A stretch of DNA of 64,000 nucleotides, from the NCBI GenBank assembly GCA_964468645.1, contig CAYXUU010000019.1, positions 31,288-95,287 of the forward strand, given 5' to 3'. Under the pieces are notes generated by a model that saw nothing but the letters and a program-made list of their open reading frames with translations, did no database searches and was not told the origin of the DNA. The translations under genes were made by a program, and so were the position numbers. This DNA comes from JAIOZK01 sp964468645 (GTDB lineage: Bacteria > Bacteroidota > Bacteroidia > Bacteroidales > JAIOZK01). Within the stretch, counting starts at the first letter, position 1, and each line of letters opens with the position of its first letter. Below are positions 8,507 through 17,562 of this stretch, piece after piece.

Positions 8507-9964
8507 ATGAAGAAATATATTGTATTAGTAGTGGTGGCATGCCTGGGGGCTATCATCGCTTTAGTAGTATATGATGCTGTAAAGGATAATAAAAGCTCAG
8601 GTGGTGTAGTAGATACAGTGATTTATAAACAGGAGCTACCGGTTCAGCAAACTGATTACACTCCGGTTGCAGCGGTTACAGGGCCTGATTTCAGGATGGC
8701 AGCCGAGATGTCTGTAAATGCAGTTGTTCATATTCGAACAACATTTGTTTCGAAGAGTCGTGTTTATGATGATTTTTTCGGACAGCTTTACGAGTTTTTC
8801 GAGGGCAGGCCATACCAGGGACAATCCAGGGCTTTCGTTGGTTATGGTTCTGGTGTGATCATTTCAAACGATGGATATATCGTAACCAATAACCATGTTG
8901 TACAGGGTTCATCCGGGATAGAAGTTACCCTTAATGATAAAAGAAAACTAACAGCAAGCTTAATTGGTAACGACCCGACAACAGATCTGGCATTAATAAA
9001 AGTTGATGGCGATGATCTGCCTTTCTTGCAATACGGCAACTCCGACAATTTGCAGATAGGAGAGTGGGTATTGGCAGTTGGTAATCCATTTAATCTAACA
9101 TCAACGGTTACTGCAGGTATTGTTAGTGCCAAGGCAAGAAATATAAACATACTTGGATCAGCTTCTGCAATAGAATCCTATATACAGACTGATGCTGCCG
9201 TAAACCGTGGTAATAGTGGTGGGGCTCTTGTTAATACGAAAGGTGAACTTGTAGGGATTAATGCCGCAATTGCCTCCAACTCCGGATCATACGAAGGTTA
9301 TTCCTTTGCCATACCGGTAAACCTGGCCAGTAAGGTGGTTGATGATTTTATGCAATTTGGTGAAATTCAACGGGCGTATATTGGTGTAAGAATAGGCGAG
9401 GTAGATGAAGAAACTGCTAATGAGAATGACCTGGATCGGATTGGTGGTGTACTGATAGCCTCAGTAAGTGAAAATGGTGGAGCTGACCAGGCCGGACTCA
9501 GATCTGGTGATATTATTATGAATATTGATGGCTATGAGATCAACAGCGTATCTGAATTGTTGGAAGTTGTTGGACAGCACCGACCCGGCGATAAAGTAAT
9601 CATCGATATAGTGAGGAATGGGGATAAAAGACAGTTTTATGTGGAACTGAAAAATGAAAGGGGAACAACCGACCTTGTTGCCAGTAATGAAGAATTCACA
9701 AATAATGAACTCGGCGTGGTTCTGAAAAAAGTAACTATTGATAAAGATAACTACAGTGAAGGATTAAAGGTGACACAGATCAATGAGGGGACTTTAAAGC
9801 TTGGCGGAGTACGGGAAGGTTTTGTTATTACGTCAGTAAATGGTATACGGGTAAGATCACAACCTGAACTTGAGAATGTACTTCAAAATAACAGTGAATC
9901 CACGATCAGATTGGAGGGAATATATCCCAATGGAATGAAAGTCATTTATAGTTTTGAACGTTGA
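8507..9964 (+). CDS. htrA: HtrA/DegP-family periplasmic serine protease with PDZ domains
   Basis: Envelope quality-control protease and chaperone. ATG at 8507 (MKKYIVLVVV) gives 485 residues with an N-terminal signal or anchor segment (residues 4-22); a TTG at 8480 would add nine residues ahead of it. The catalytic triad is visible as His130 (TNNHVV), Asp160 (TTDLALIKV) and Ser237 (RGNSGGAL). PDZ1 follows at about 285-385 (YIGVRIGEV...AGLRSGDIIMNIDG), then a second PDZ at about 400-485 (LGVVLKKV...LGGVREGFVITSVNG). A flexible loop after DDFFGQLYEFF is typical of the family. It is divergent from dapF. Confidence 0.92.
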   Translation: MKKYIVLVVVACLGAIIALVVYDAVKDNKSSGGVVDTVIYKQELPVQQTDYTPVAAVTGPDFRMAAEMSVNAVVHIRTTFVSKSRVYDDFFGQLYEFFEGRPYQGQSRAFVGYGSGVIISNDGYIVTNNHVVQGSSGIEVTLNDKRKLTASLIGNDPTTDLALIKVDGDDLPFLQYGNSDNLQIGEWVLAVGNPFNLTSTVTAGIVSAKARNINILGSASAIESYIQTDAAVNRGNSGGALVNTKGELVGINAAIASNSGSYEGYSFAIPVNLASKVVDDFMQFGEIQRAYIGVRIGEVDEETANENDLDRIGGVLIASVSENGGADQAGLRSGDIIMNIDGYEINSVSELLEVVGQHRPGDKVIIDIVRNGDKRQFYVELKNERGTTDLVASNEEFTNNELGVVLKKVTIDKDNYSEGLKVTQINEGTLKLGGVREGFVITSVNGIRVRSQPELENVLQNNSESTIRLEGIYPNGMKVIYSFER

Positions 9965-10045
9965 TAATACCACTGGAAATGTTGTTAGTATGTGACTTCT
10001 TTGCATTTTCTTCGTCTCAGATTTTTAAAATTGCAAATTTTTTAG

Positions 10046-10053
10046 TACCTTTG
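10046..10053 (+). promoter_or_regulatory. Putative -7 element upstream of rpoD
   Basis: TACCTTTG matches the TAnnTTTG consensus 55 bases before the rpoD ATG. No TTG is found at the -33 spacing. Confidence 0.4.
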
Positions 10054-10107
10054 CATTTCTTTTTAATTTTTTCAATTTATTGGACAACAAGGGATTAAAT
10101 ACTTGAT

Positions 10108-10974
10108 ATGAGGCAGCTAAAAATAACAAAATCAATTACTAACCGCGAAACTGCATCCCTTGATAAATATCTTCAAGACATTGGAAAAGAGGAGTTGATA
10201 ACTGCGGAAGAGGAAGTTGAGTTAGCCCGCAGGATCAAACAGGGGGATCAGATTGCTCTTGAAAAACTTACCAAAGCCAACCTTCGTTTTGTTGTATCTG
10301 TTGCTAAGCAATACCAAAACCAGGGATTAAGTTTACCTGATCTTATTAATGAAGGAAATCTTGGATTAATAAAAGCAGCCAAGAGATTTGATGAAACAAG
10401 GGGATTTAAATTTATCTCCTATGCTGTATGGTGGATCAGGCAATCGATATTACAGGCTTTGGCCGAACAATCAAGAATAGTCAGGTTGCCACTGAACCAG
10501 GTTGGTTCTTTGAATAAAATAAAGAAAGCTTCATCGAAACTTGAACAGCAGTACGAGCGTACACCATCAGCAGATGAGATTGCTGATCAACTGGAATTGC
10601 CGGAACACAAAATTGATGCAGCCATGAAAATATCCACAAGATATGTTTCAATGGATGCACCTATTTCACAGGATGATGATACGAAGTTTCTTGATGTTTT
10701 TGTTACTGATGATAACCCAACCACCGATAATGACCTGATGCGCGAATCACTAGGAAAGGAAATCCAGCGTTCATTATCTACCCTCAGTGAGAAGGAAAGA
10801 GATGTTATCAATATGTATTACGGTATTGGCACCAATCATGAGTTTACACTCGAAGAAATAGGCGCCAAATTCGACCTTACCCGCGAAAGGGTTCGTCAAA
10901 TTAAAGAAAAAGCAATTCGACGTTTAAAACACAACTCAAGGAGTAAATTATTAAAAGCTTACCTGGGTTTGTAA
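10108..10974 (+). CDS. rpoD: Primary sigma-70 factor, short Bacteroidota type
   Basis: The 288-residue sigma factor carries region 1.2 (SLDKYLQDIGKEELITAEEEVELARRI), region 2 (ANLRFVVSVAKQYQNQGLSLPDLI, the FDETRGFKFISYAVWWIRQSI -10 reader), region 3 (LNQVGSLNKIKKA) and region 4 with a helix-turn-helix (FTLEEIGAKFDLTRERVRQI). It lacks the long N-terminal 1.1 and non-conserved regions of proteobacterial RpoD. This matches the primary sigma factor of Bacteroidota, which reads the unusual TTG/TAnnTTTG promoters seen elsewhere in this window. The gene is monocistronic and ends at a strong terminator. Confidence 0.94.
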   Translation: MRQLKITKSITNRETASLDKYLQDIGKEELITAEEEVELARRIKQGDQIALEKLTKANLRFVVSVAKQYQNQGLSLPDLINEGNLGLIKAAKRFDETRGFKFISYAVWWIRQSILQALAEQSRIVRLPLNQVGSLNKIKKASSKLEQQYERTPSADEIADQLELPEHKIDAAMKISTRYVSMDAPISQDDDTKFLDVFVTDDNPTTDNDLMRESLGKEIQRSLSTLSEKERDVINMYYGIGTNHEFTLEEIGAKFDLTRERVRQIKEKAIRRLKHNSRSKLLKAYLGL

Positions 10975-11000
10975 CCAGCATTAAACAAAGTGTTTAAAAA

Positions 11001-11048
11001 AAAGGATTACTTCTTTTAAAATATTTTTTGAAGTAATCCTTTTTTTAT
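11001..11048 (+). terminator. Rho-independent terminator after rpoD
   Basis: A 13-base stem, AAAGGATTACTTC (11001-11013) pairing with GAAGTAATCCTTT (11030-11042), is followed by a T run. It lies 26 bases after the rpoD stop. Confidence 0.85.
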
Positions 11049-11055
11049 ACTTTTG
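11048..11055 (+). promoter_or_regulatory. Putative -7 element for gap
   Basis: TACTTTTG matches TAnnTTTG. A TTTG at 11027-11030 lies 17 bases upstream, slightly short of the usual 19-21. The element directly abuts the rpoD terminator, 55 bases before the gap ATG. Confidence 0.4.
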
Positions 11056-11110
11056 AATCCCTTAAGGAACAACTTTCCGAAAATCAGTTTATTAATTAAA
11101 TTATTACAAT

Positions 11111-12580
11111 ATGAGCATAACAGGTGAAAATGCCGATAATGGCAAGTATGAATTTTCTTTACAAAATTGGTTTGATGAGGAAAAAATGACCAATGAATTT
11201 ATTACGGTGATGTCCAAGCTGTTTTATGATAAGTCAATAGAATTGATGTTATTCAGGTCACAGTTAATAGACAGAAGCGCCAGTGTGATACTTTATAAAC
11301 ATTCATACGCCGAACGTATCATTGGGAAAGTATTAAAAATTGAAGATTCCCTGGAACTGGCAAAAGCCATTTATGGGAATAATGTAGGGCCTTCAAGATT
11401 AGATATTGGCCGCTTGAACAATGAGTGGACTGAAGAAAAGGCTAACCATAAAAGTGCCGATGCATTTATTAAAGATAAGCTTAAAGATATTATCGATAAG
11501 GAACCTCCCTTTACAAAGCCTGTTGATGTAGTAGTTTTTGGATTCGGAAGGATCGGGCGTCTGGTTGCCAGGGAATTAATTATCCAGGGTAATGGTTCTC
11601 AACTCCGTGTAAGAGCCATTGTAGCCCGTAAGAATAAAGGTGAGGATATTCGCAAACGTGCCTCCCTCTTCCGGCATGATTCCATACATGGCCCCTTCAG
11701 AGGCATTGCAGTAGAGGATGTAGATGAAGAAACCATATTTGCAAATGGGCACATCGTTAAAATGATAGAAGCCTCAAACCCTGAAGACGTTGACTATACA
11801 CAATATGGGATCGAAAATGCACTGGTTATTGATTCAACCGGGGTTTGGAGAGACAAAGAAGGTCTCGCCAGGCATCTTAAAGCCCCTGGTGTTAAGAATG
11901 TATTGCTTACTGCCCCGGCCAAAGGCGATGTCCCAAATATAGTTTATGGTGTCAATCATAGAGATTTTGAAGTTGACAAATACGATATCTTTTCTGCAGC
12001 ATCATGTACCACCAATGCCATTGTTCCAGCCCTGTCGTTGCTGGAGAAGGAATTTGGAATTGTGCGTGGCCACGTAGAAACAATACACGCCTATACAAAC
12101 GACCAGAACCTGCTGGATAACTATCACAAAAAGTACCGCAGAGGAAGAAGCGCACCTGTAAACATGGTGATTACCGATACTGGGGCCGCCAAAGCCGCTG
12201 TGAAAATATTGCCCTCACTACAGGGAAAGCTAACAGCAAATGCCGTCAGGGTTCCCGTACCAAACGTTTCGCTGGCTATTTTAACACTCACTGTTGACCG
12301 TGATACTTCCGTTGAAGAAGTTGATGCAGTTATGAAACATGCAGCAGTTGATGGTAATATGGTTGAGCAGATCAGGTATTCTTCTGCTTATGAAGCTGTA
12401 TCAATCGATTTTGTAGGTGATTCATGTGCCTGTATATATGATAGCCCGGCTACCAAGGTTACCGATGATAAAAGAAATATAGTCATGTATTTATGGTATG
12501 ACAATGAATTTGGATATACCGTACAGGTGATGCGCCTGGCTAAGCATATAGCAGGAGTAAAGAGATTCAGATATTATTAG
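11111..12580 (+). CDS. gap: Glyceraldehyde-3-phosphate dehydrogenase, long form
   Basis: Oxidises glyceraldehyde-3-phosphate to 1,3-bisphosphoglycerate with NAD(P). The 489-residue protein has an N-terminal helical extension of about 135 residues before the Rossmann motif FGFGRIGR (about 142-149). The catalytic Cys299 is in SAASCTTNAI, and TIHAYTNDQNLLD and WYDNEFGY are conserved. Ordinary GAPDH is about 335 residues. The extended version is an established family also found in other Bacteroidota and some gammaproteobacteria, so the extension is not a fusion peculiar to this strain. The gene is bounded by terminators on both sides. Confidence 0.93.
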   Translation: MSITGENADNGKYEFSLQNWFDEEKMTNEFITVMSKLFYDKSIELMLFRSQLIDRSASVILYKHSYAERIIGKVLKIEDSLELAKAIYGNNVGPSRLDIGRLNNEWTEEKANHKSADAFIKDKLKDIIDKEPPFTKPVDVVVFGFGRIGRLVARELIIQGNGSQLRVRAIVARKNKGEDIRKRASLFRHDSIHGPFRGIAVEDVDEETIFANGHIVKMIEASNPEDVDYTQYGIENALVIDSTGVWRDKEGLARHLKAPGVKNVLLTAPAKGDVPNIVYGVNHRDFEVDKYDIFSAASCTTNAIVPALSLLEKEFGIVRGHVETIHAYTNDQNLLDNYHKKYRRGRSAPVNMVITDTGAAKAAVKILPSLQGKLTANAVRVPVPNVSLAILTLTVDRDTSVEEVDAVMKHAAVDGNMVEQIRYSSAYEAVSIDFVGDSCACIYDSPATKVTDDKRNIVMYLWYDNEFGYTVQVMRLAKHIAGVKRFRYY

Positions 12581-12600
12581 AAGACAAAAATGATCAGAAG

Positions 12601-12632
12601 GGGCAATCTCATTGCCGGGATTGCCCTTTTAT
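12601..12632 (+). terminator. Rho-independent terminator after gap
   Basis: Stem GGGCAATC (12601-12608) pairs with GATTGCCC (12619-12626) and is followed by TTTT. It lies 20 bases past the gap stop and 42 bases before pyrG. Confidence 0.75.
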
Positions 12633-12668
12633 ATTTTAATAAAGTGTAAACCGGAAAAGGGGAAACTA

Positions 12669-14294
12669 ATGAAGAAAACAAAATATATATTTGTTACCGG
12701 TGGTGTGAGCTCATCCCTTGGAAAGGGTATCATCTCATCATCGCTTGCAAAATTATTGGTTGCCAGGGGATATACGGCAACTATCCAAAAACTTGATCCC
12801 TATATTAATGTTGATCCCGGTACACTTAACCCCTATGAACACGGTGAATGTTATGTAACTGAAGATGGCGCAGAAACCGATCTTGATCTTGGACATTATG
12901 AGCGTTTTTCGAACACGCATACCTCCCAGGCTAATAATATTACTACCGGGAGAATATATCAGAATGTCATTAATAAAGAACGGCGTGGAGACTATCTTGG
13001 CGAAACTGTTCAGATCATTCCCCATATCACCGATGAAATAAAAAAAAGCATTAAAGAACTTGGTAAAAGCGGGAAATACGATTTCGTAATAACTGAAATT
13101 GGGGGTACCGTTGGTGACATCGAATCATTACCCTATGTTGAGACTGTTCGTCAGATGCGGTGGGAAATGAGCCGAAATACCTGTGTAGTTCATCTTACAC
13201 TGGTACCCTATCTTTCAGCAGCCGGAGAGTTAAAAACCAAGCCCACACAGCACTCCGTTAAATCACTACAGGAGCAGGGCGTCCAGCCTGATATTATCGT
13301 TTGTCGTACAGAGCATCACCTGAGTGAATCGGTAAGAAAAAAGATCTCACTGTTCTGTAATGTTTCTCAAACTTCTGTTATTGAATCGATAGATGTAGAT
13401 ACAATTTATGATGTTCCTATAAAGATGCAGGAAGAACGCCTTGATGTGGAGGTGTTGAAAAGGTTGGATATGGCTGTAAAGGAATTACCCGATCTTGCAA
13501 AATGGAAAGATTTTCTTCACAGGCTTAAAAATCCCAGAAACGAAGTTACCATTGGCCTGGTAGGGAAATATGTTGAGCTTCGTGATGCATATAAATCTAT
13601 CAGCGAGGCTTTTGTTCATGCAGGAGCAGAAAATGAATGTACGGTTAACGTGAAATTGATCCATTCTGAGAAGATCAATAAAAATACTTTAACCAATAAA
13701 CTCAGTTATCTTGATGGTATTCTTGTAGCACCCGGTTTTGGTGACCGCGGTATTGAGGGTAAGATACTTGCTGCCCGTTTTGCAAGGGAAAATAAGATCC
13801 CCTATCTGGGTATATGCCTTGGTATGCAATGTGCCGTAATAGAATTTGCGCGAAATGTTCTTGGTTTCGACAGGGCCCATTCTACTGAAATGAATCCCCG
13901 TGCACCTTATCCTGTTATCGATATCATGGAGCATCAAAAGAGGGTGAGCGAGAAAGGCGGTACCATGCGGCTTGGAGCATATCCGTGTACGATTGATAAA
14001 AATTCAATGGTGTATAGTGTATATAATAAGCAACAAATTGAAGAACGGCATAGGCATCGGTATGAGTTTAATAATGACTATTTAAAGGATTACAGGGATA
14101 ATGGGATGATACCTTGCGGAATAAACAAGAAGGATAATCTGGTAGAGATCGTTGAGATCAAAGGTCATCCCTGGTTTGTTGGTGTGCAATTCCACCCTGA
14201 ATATAAAAGCACAGTGGCCGAACCACATCCGCTTTTTGTGGGTTTTGTCGGGGCTGCATTGAAATGTAAACAAGCTAAAAAGAAATTGGGCTGA
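12669..14294 (+). CDS. pyrG: CTP synthase
   Basis: Glutamine-dependent amination of UTP to CTP. ATG at 12669 gives 541 residues opening MKKTKYIFVTGGVSSSLGKG, the canonical N-terminus; an upstream in-frame TTG at 12612 lies inside the gap terminator and is rejected. The synthetase domain (about 1-270) holds the P-loop and KLDPYINVDPGTLNPYEHGE-type nucleotide and metal contacts. The glutamine amidotransferase domain has nucleophile Cys383 in GICLGMQC and His509-Pro-Glu in FHPEYKS. Length is normal. Confidence 0.97.
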   Translation: MKKTKYIFVTGGVSSSLGKGIISSSLAKLLVARGYTATIQKLDPYINVDPGTLNPYEHGECYVTEDGAETDLDLGHYERFSNTHTSQANNITTGRIYQNVINKERRGDYLGETVQIIPHITDEIKKSIKELGKSGKYDFVITEIGGTVGDIESLPYVETVRQMRWEMSRNTCVVHLTLVPYLSAAGELKTKPTQHSVKSLQEQGVQPDIIVCRTEHHLSESVRKKISLFCNVSQTSVIESIDVDTIYDVPIKMQEERLDVEVLKRLDMAVKELPDLAKWKDFLHRLKNPRNEVTIGLVGKYVELRDAYKSISEAFVHAGAENECTVNVKLIHSEKINKNTLTNKLSYLDGILVAPGFGDRGIEGKILAARFARENKIPYLGICLGMQCAVIEFARNVLGFDRAHSTEMNPRAPYPVIDIMEHQKRVSEKGGTMRLGAYPCTIDKNSMVYSVYNKQQIEERHRHRYEFNNDYLKDYRDNGMIPCGINKKDNLVEIVEIKGHPWFVGVQFHPEYKSTVAEPHPLFVGFVGAALKCKQAKKKLG

Positions 14295-14300
14295 GATTTA

Positions 14301-14380
14301 GTTCTGAGTTCTGAGTTTGGAGTTCCGAGTTGAGTTCCCGGCTAACTGTAACTCAAAACTCCAAACTCCAAACTCAGAAC
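14301..14380. repeat. Imperfect inverted repeat between pyrG and yidC
   Basis: A perfect 17-base inverted match (14308-14324 against 14364-14380, GTTCTGAGTTTGGAGTT) sits in a larger imperfect palindrome of simple GAGTT/AACTC units spanning 14301-14380. No T run follows, so this is not a classical terminator. It may still end or protect the pyrG transcript, or be a degenerate intergenic repeat. Confidence 0.6.
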
Positions 14381-14421
14381 TTGCAAATTGAAATAATTTT
14401 TCTTTTTTACGTCAATTAAAT

Positions 14422-14429
14422 TATCTTTG
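14422..14429 (+). promoter_or_regulatory. Putative -7 element for yidC
   Basis: TATCTTTG matches TAnnTTTG 35 bases ahead of the yidC ATG. No TTG is found at the -33 spacing. Confidence 0.4.
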
Positions 14430-14464
14430 CCATCCAATCTGGATATCTAATTAATTAAATATCA

Positions 14465-16408
14465 ATGAATCGGAATACAATCATAGGCTTACTCCTTATA
14501 GGTGGAATATTCATCATCTGGAGCATTATAATGCAACCTTCAAAGGAGGAAAAGGAGCAAATACAGAGGAATCAGGACTCAATTGCCTGGGTTCAAAAAC
14601 AAGAGCAGAGGAGGTTTGACTCTATTGCAAAGTTAAACGCCAGGATAGAGGAACTGGAAAAAGCTTCACAACAAGAAGATCTGCCTGAAACCAAAGAAGT
14701 CGTAACTACCATTGTTAAGGCTAAGTATGGCGATTTTGGGAATGCTGCCATGCAGGATGAGAAATTTTATATTCTGGAGAATGATGTCATCAAACTTAAG
14801 ATTTTTAACCGTGGCGGAAGGGTTTATTCAGTTGAGTTAAAAGACTATGTGACCTATGATACCTTACCCTTGATTTTATTTGATTCCGATTCGTCAATCT
14901 TTGGCTTTGATTTTATCAATAATACCAGGTCCATAAATTCCAATGATCTGTATTTTAATCCTTACTGGAACGAAAACAGGTGGGAAGGTCAGGATTCAAT
15001 ATTAATCTCAGGTGATGAAACAGTGAGTTTTTCCATGAGGTTATATCCTGATCTTGGTGATGATTCTTTCGATACGGAGAAATATGTCGAATACCTGTAC
15101 ACCATGAAGGGGGACGATTATATGGTTGATCTGCAGATTAAAATGGTAGGTGTCCAGGACCTTATTGCTACAAATTATAATACCCTTGACCTGCACTGGG
15201 GAGCTAATCTCAGAAAGCAGGAAAAGGCTGTTGACAGATGGAATGCCCCGACCATCTATTATAAGCATATGAATGATGATGTTGATTATCTTTCGGAAAC
15301 CAAGGATGATGAAGAAGCTGTTAATACAAGGCTGAAATGGATTTCATTTAAACAACATTTTTTCTGCATAACACTGATTACGGATCAGGATTTCGAAAAC
15401 GCCAATATGGCCACATTTACCGATCCTGAACCATCAAACCCAAAGTATCTGAAATCGATGTATGCGCTTGTTGGTTTACCCTACAACCAACAACAAAACC
15501 AGCAATTTGATCTGTCATTTTATTTTGGACCCTTAAAATACAAGACACTAAGAAAATATAAACTTGACCTGGAGCAGCAGATACCGCTTGGGTGGAGTTT
15601 CTTTCTGCTGGCATGGATAAACCAGTATGCAGTTATACCGGTATTTGATTTCCTGGGTAGTTTTGGCTGGAATTATGGAATTATTATTCTTATTCTCACA
15701 ATTCTTTTAAAGATTGTATTATTCCCCATTGCCTACAAAACTTATAAATCGTCCGCAAAAATGCGGGCCTTAAAACCTGAGATAGAAGAGATCAATAAAA
15801 AATTCCCCAAGAAGGAAGAATCGATGAAAAAGCAGCAGGCCACCATGGCCCTGTATAAACAGGCCGGGGTTAACCCCCTGGCAGGATGTATTCCCATGCT
15901 GTTGCAGATGCCAATTCTGATTGCGATGTTCAGGTTTTTCCCGTCATCAATAGAGTTAAGGCAGAAATCATTCCTTTGGGCACATGACCTCTCTTCCTAT
16001 GATTCAATATGGACCTTCCCCAATGGATTTGAAATACCGTTTTATGGTGACCATGTTAGTCTTTTCACCTTACTGATGACGGTTTCAACAATATTCTATA
16101 CCAAGCTGAATAACCAGATGATGTCGTCGAGCCAGCAAATGCCCGGCATGAAGTGGATGATGTATCTGATGCCTGTTATGTTCCTGGGTATCTTCAATAA
16201 TTACGCATCTGCATTGAGTTATTACTATTTGCTTGCCAACCTGATCACATTCGGACAGATGTACATTTTCAGGCTGGCCATTGACGACAAAAAGCTCAGG
16301 CAACAGATACAATTGAATAAGAAAAAACCGAAAAAGAAGTCAGGTTTCCAGAAACGACTTGAAGATGCTGCCAAGAAAAGAGGGTATCCACCCCCGAAGA
16401 AAAAATAA
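14465..16408 (+). CDS. yidC: Membrane protein insertase YidC
   Basis: Inserts and folds inner-membrane proteins, with or without SecYEG. The 647-residue protein has an N-terminal transmembrane segment (TIIGLLLIGGIFIIWSIIM), a coiled linker and a large periplasmic beta domain (about 80-370). The conserved five-helix insertase core comes next (about 380-610: LGWSFFLLAWINQYAVIPVF, WNYGIIILILTILLKIVLFP, NPLAGCIPMLLQMPILIAMF). The cytosolic tail is very Lys-rich, as usual for ribosome contact. Length is typical for Bacteroidota. Confidence 0.95.
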   Translation: MNRNTIIGLLLIGGIFIIWSIIMQPSKEEKEQIQRNQDSIAWVQKQEQRRFDSIAKLNARIEELEKASQQEDLPETKEVVTTIVKAKYGDFGNAAMQDEKFYILENDVIKLKIFNRGGRVYSVELKDYVTYDTLPLILFDSDSSIFGFDFINNTRSINSNDLYFNPYWNENRWEGQDSILISGDETVSFSMRLYPDLGDDSFDTEKYVEYLYTMKGDDYMVDLQIKMVGVQDLIATNYNTLDLHWGANLRKQEKAVDRWNAPTIYYKHMNDDVDYLSETKDDEEAVNTRLKWISFKQHFFCITLITDQDFENANMATFTDPEPSNPKYLKSMYALVGLPYNQQQNQQFDLSFYFGPLKYKTLRKYKLDLEQQIPLGWSFFLLAWINQYAVIPVFDFLGSFGWNYGIIILILTILLKIVLFPIAYKTYKSSAKMRALKPEIEEINKKFPKKEESMKKQQATMALYKQAGVNPLAGCIPMLLQMPILIAMFRFFPSSIELRQKSFLWAHDLSSYDSIWTFPNGFEIPFYGDHVSLFTLLMTVSTIFYTKLNNQMMSSSQQMPGMKWMMYLMPVMFLGIFNNYASALSYYYLLANLITFGQMYIFRLAIDDKKLRQQIQLNKKKPKKKSGFQKRLEDAAKKRGYPPPKKK

Positions 16409-16445
16409 GGCATTCCTCTGAATTAGCAGGTATCTAATAAATTGA

Positions 16446-17378
16446 ATGCAAATAGTTTTCTTGTTCAAGAAAAGGAAAAAGATACAAATGATTAAAATTT
16501 TTGAAAGTCTTCTAGCCAACATTGATCGTACCGTATTAGGCTTAGATGAGGATAGTATTCAAAATGAATTCGAAAAAATCCCATTGGAAATTTTTGGGAA
16601 AGTTCAAATTGACAGACCACCAGAGTTCCCCAATTTGAATGAATGGTTGCCTGTGATGCCTTCTACGGAAATTCAAAAAAAATGGAATGGTGCCACTAAT
16701 CATGGCTTATTGAATCAAAGTGTTGCTTTTTTAAGAACAATAATCAATGAATATGCTGCAATTTCTAATAAACCAGTCTGTAGTAGTAATATTCTGGATT
16801 TCGGATGTGGATGGGGCAGATTGATACGTTTGTTGTATAAATATGTTCCTGTAAGTAGAATATATGGTGTTGATCCATGGTCGCGATCTATTGATATATG
16901 CAGAGAAACAAACGTCCGGGCTAATTTGTATTTATCTGATTATTTGCCCCGTACACTCCCAACCCCAAACGGTGTAGAATTTAACCTGATACTTGCATTT
17001 TCAGTATTTACACATCTCTCAGAAAAGGCTGCGAAGATTTGTTTAGAAACATTATCAAACTATTTATCAGATGATGGCCTTCTGGTAATTACAATCAGGC
17101 CAATAGAATATTGGTCGTTTCTGTTAAAAAATAAAAATGCAGATGTCCTTGAAAATGAAATATATGATCTGATCGAAAAGCACAATAAAAATGGATTTGC
17201 ATTTTATCCAAGTAAAGGAGAAAGATTTTTGGTTGAAGGAGACATTACTTTTGGTCGTACTTCAATGTCACTTGAATATATAAAAAAACATTTTGAGAAC
17301 TTAGAGATTCGAGGATTGGAACTTAATAATTGCGATCCGTTACAATTAATAGTTTTTCTGACAAGAAAGACAAAATAG
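16446..17378 (+). CDS. Class I SAM-dependent methyltransferase
   Basis: A 310-residue protein (296 if it starts at the ATG at 16488, where the protein-like sequence MIKIFESLLANIDR begins) with Rossmann methyltransferase motifs: motif I LDFGCGWGRLIRLL (about 117-130), motif II IYGVDPWSRSIDIC, and the post-motif region FNLILAFSVFTHLSEKA. The C-terminal LQLIVFLTRK strand is typical. The substrate is unknown; the fold is shared with sugar, lipid and small-molecule methylases. It lies 37 bp after yidC but looks like a separate insertion, being more AT-rich than its neighbours. It could serve the downstream glycan island, but that is speculation. Confidence 0.78.
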   Translation: MQIVFLFKKRKKIQMIKIFESLLANIDRTVLGLDEDSIQNEFEKIPLEIFGKVQIDRPPEFPNLNEWLPVMPSTEIQKKWNGATNHGLLNQSVAFLRTIINEYAAISNKPVCSSNILDFGCGWGRLIRLLYKYVPVSRIYGVDPWSRSIDICRETNVRANLYLSDYLPRTLPTPNGVEFNLILAFSVFTHLSEKAAKICLETLSNYLSDDGLLVITIRPIEYWSFLLKNKNADVLENEIYDLIEKHNKNGFAFYPSKGERFLVEGDITFGRTSMSLEYIKKHFENLEIRGLELNNCDPLQLIVFLTRKTK

Positions 17379-17562
17379 TAATACAGTTATTGATATCGTT
17401 ATTTGTATTTCAAATAGATATCTTTACAAAACTTAAAATAGGGACTATCCTTATTTTTATTATTGCATGCTTACCCGATACCCTGGGATCTCCTAATAAA
17501 CATAGCACGATTTTTGCAATGGAGATGATTTGCGAATTGAATTGAGAAGAATTGCATTTGTT

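Noticed and set aside
11111..11520. N-terminal 135-residue extension of GAPDH as a novel fusion
   Set aside because: Long-form GAPDH of about 480 residues is an established family in Bacteroidota and some gammaproteobacteria.
12612..12668. Extended N-terminus of CTP synthase from an upstream TTG
   Set aside because: The TTG lies in the stem of the gap terminator, and the ATG at 12669 gives the canonical N-terminus.
17330..17545. Small hydrophobic ORF after the methyltransferase
   Set aside because: It overlaps the end of the methyltransferase in another frame, has no family resemblance and no plausible start context.
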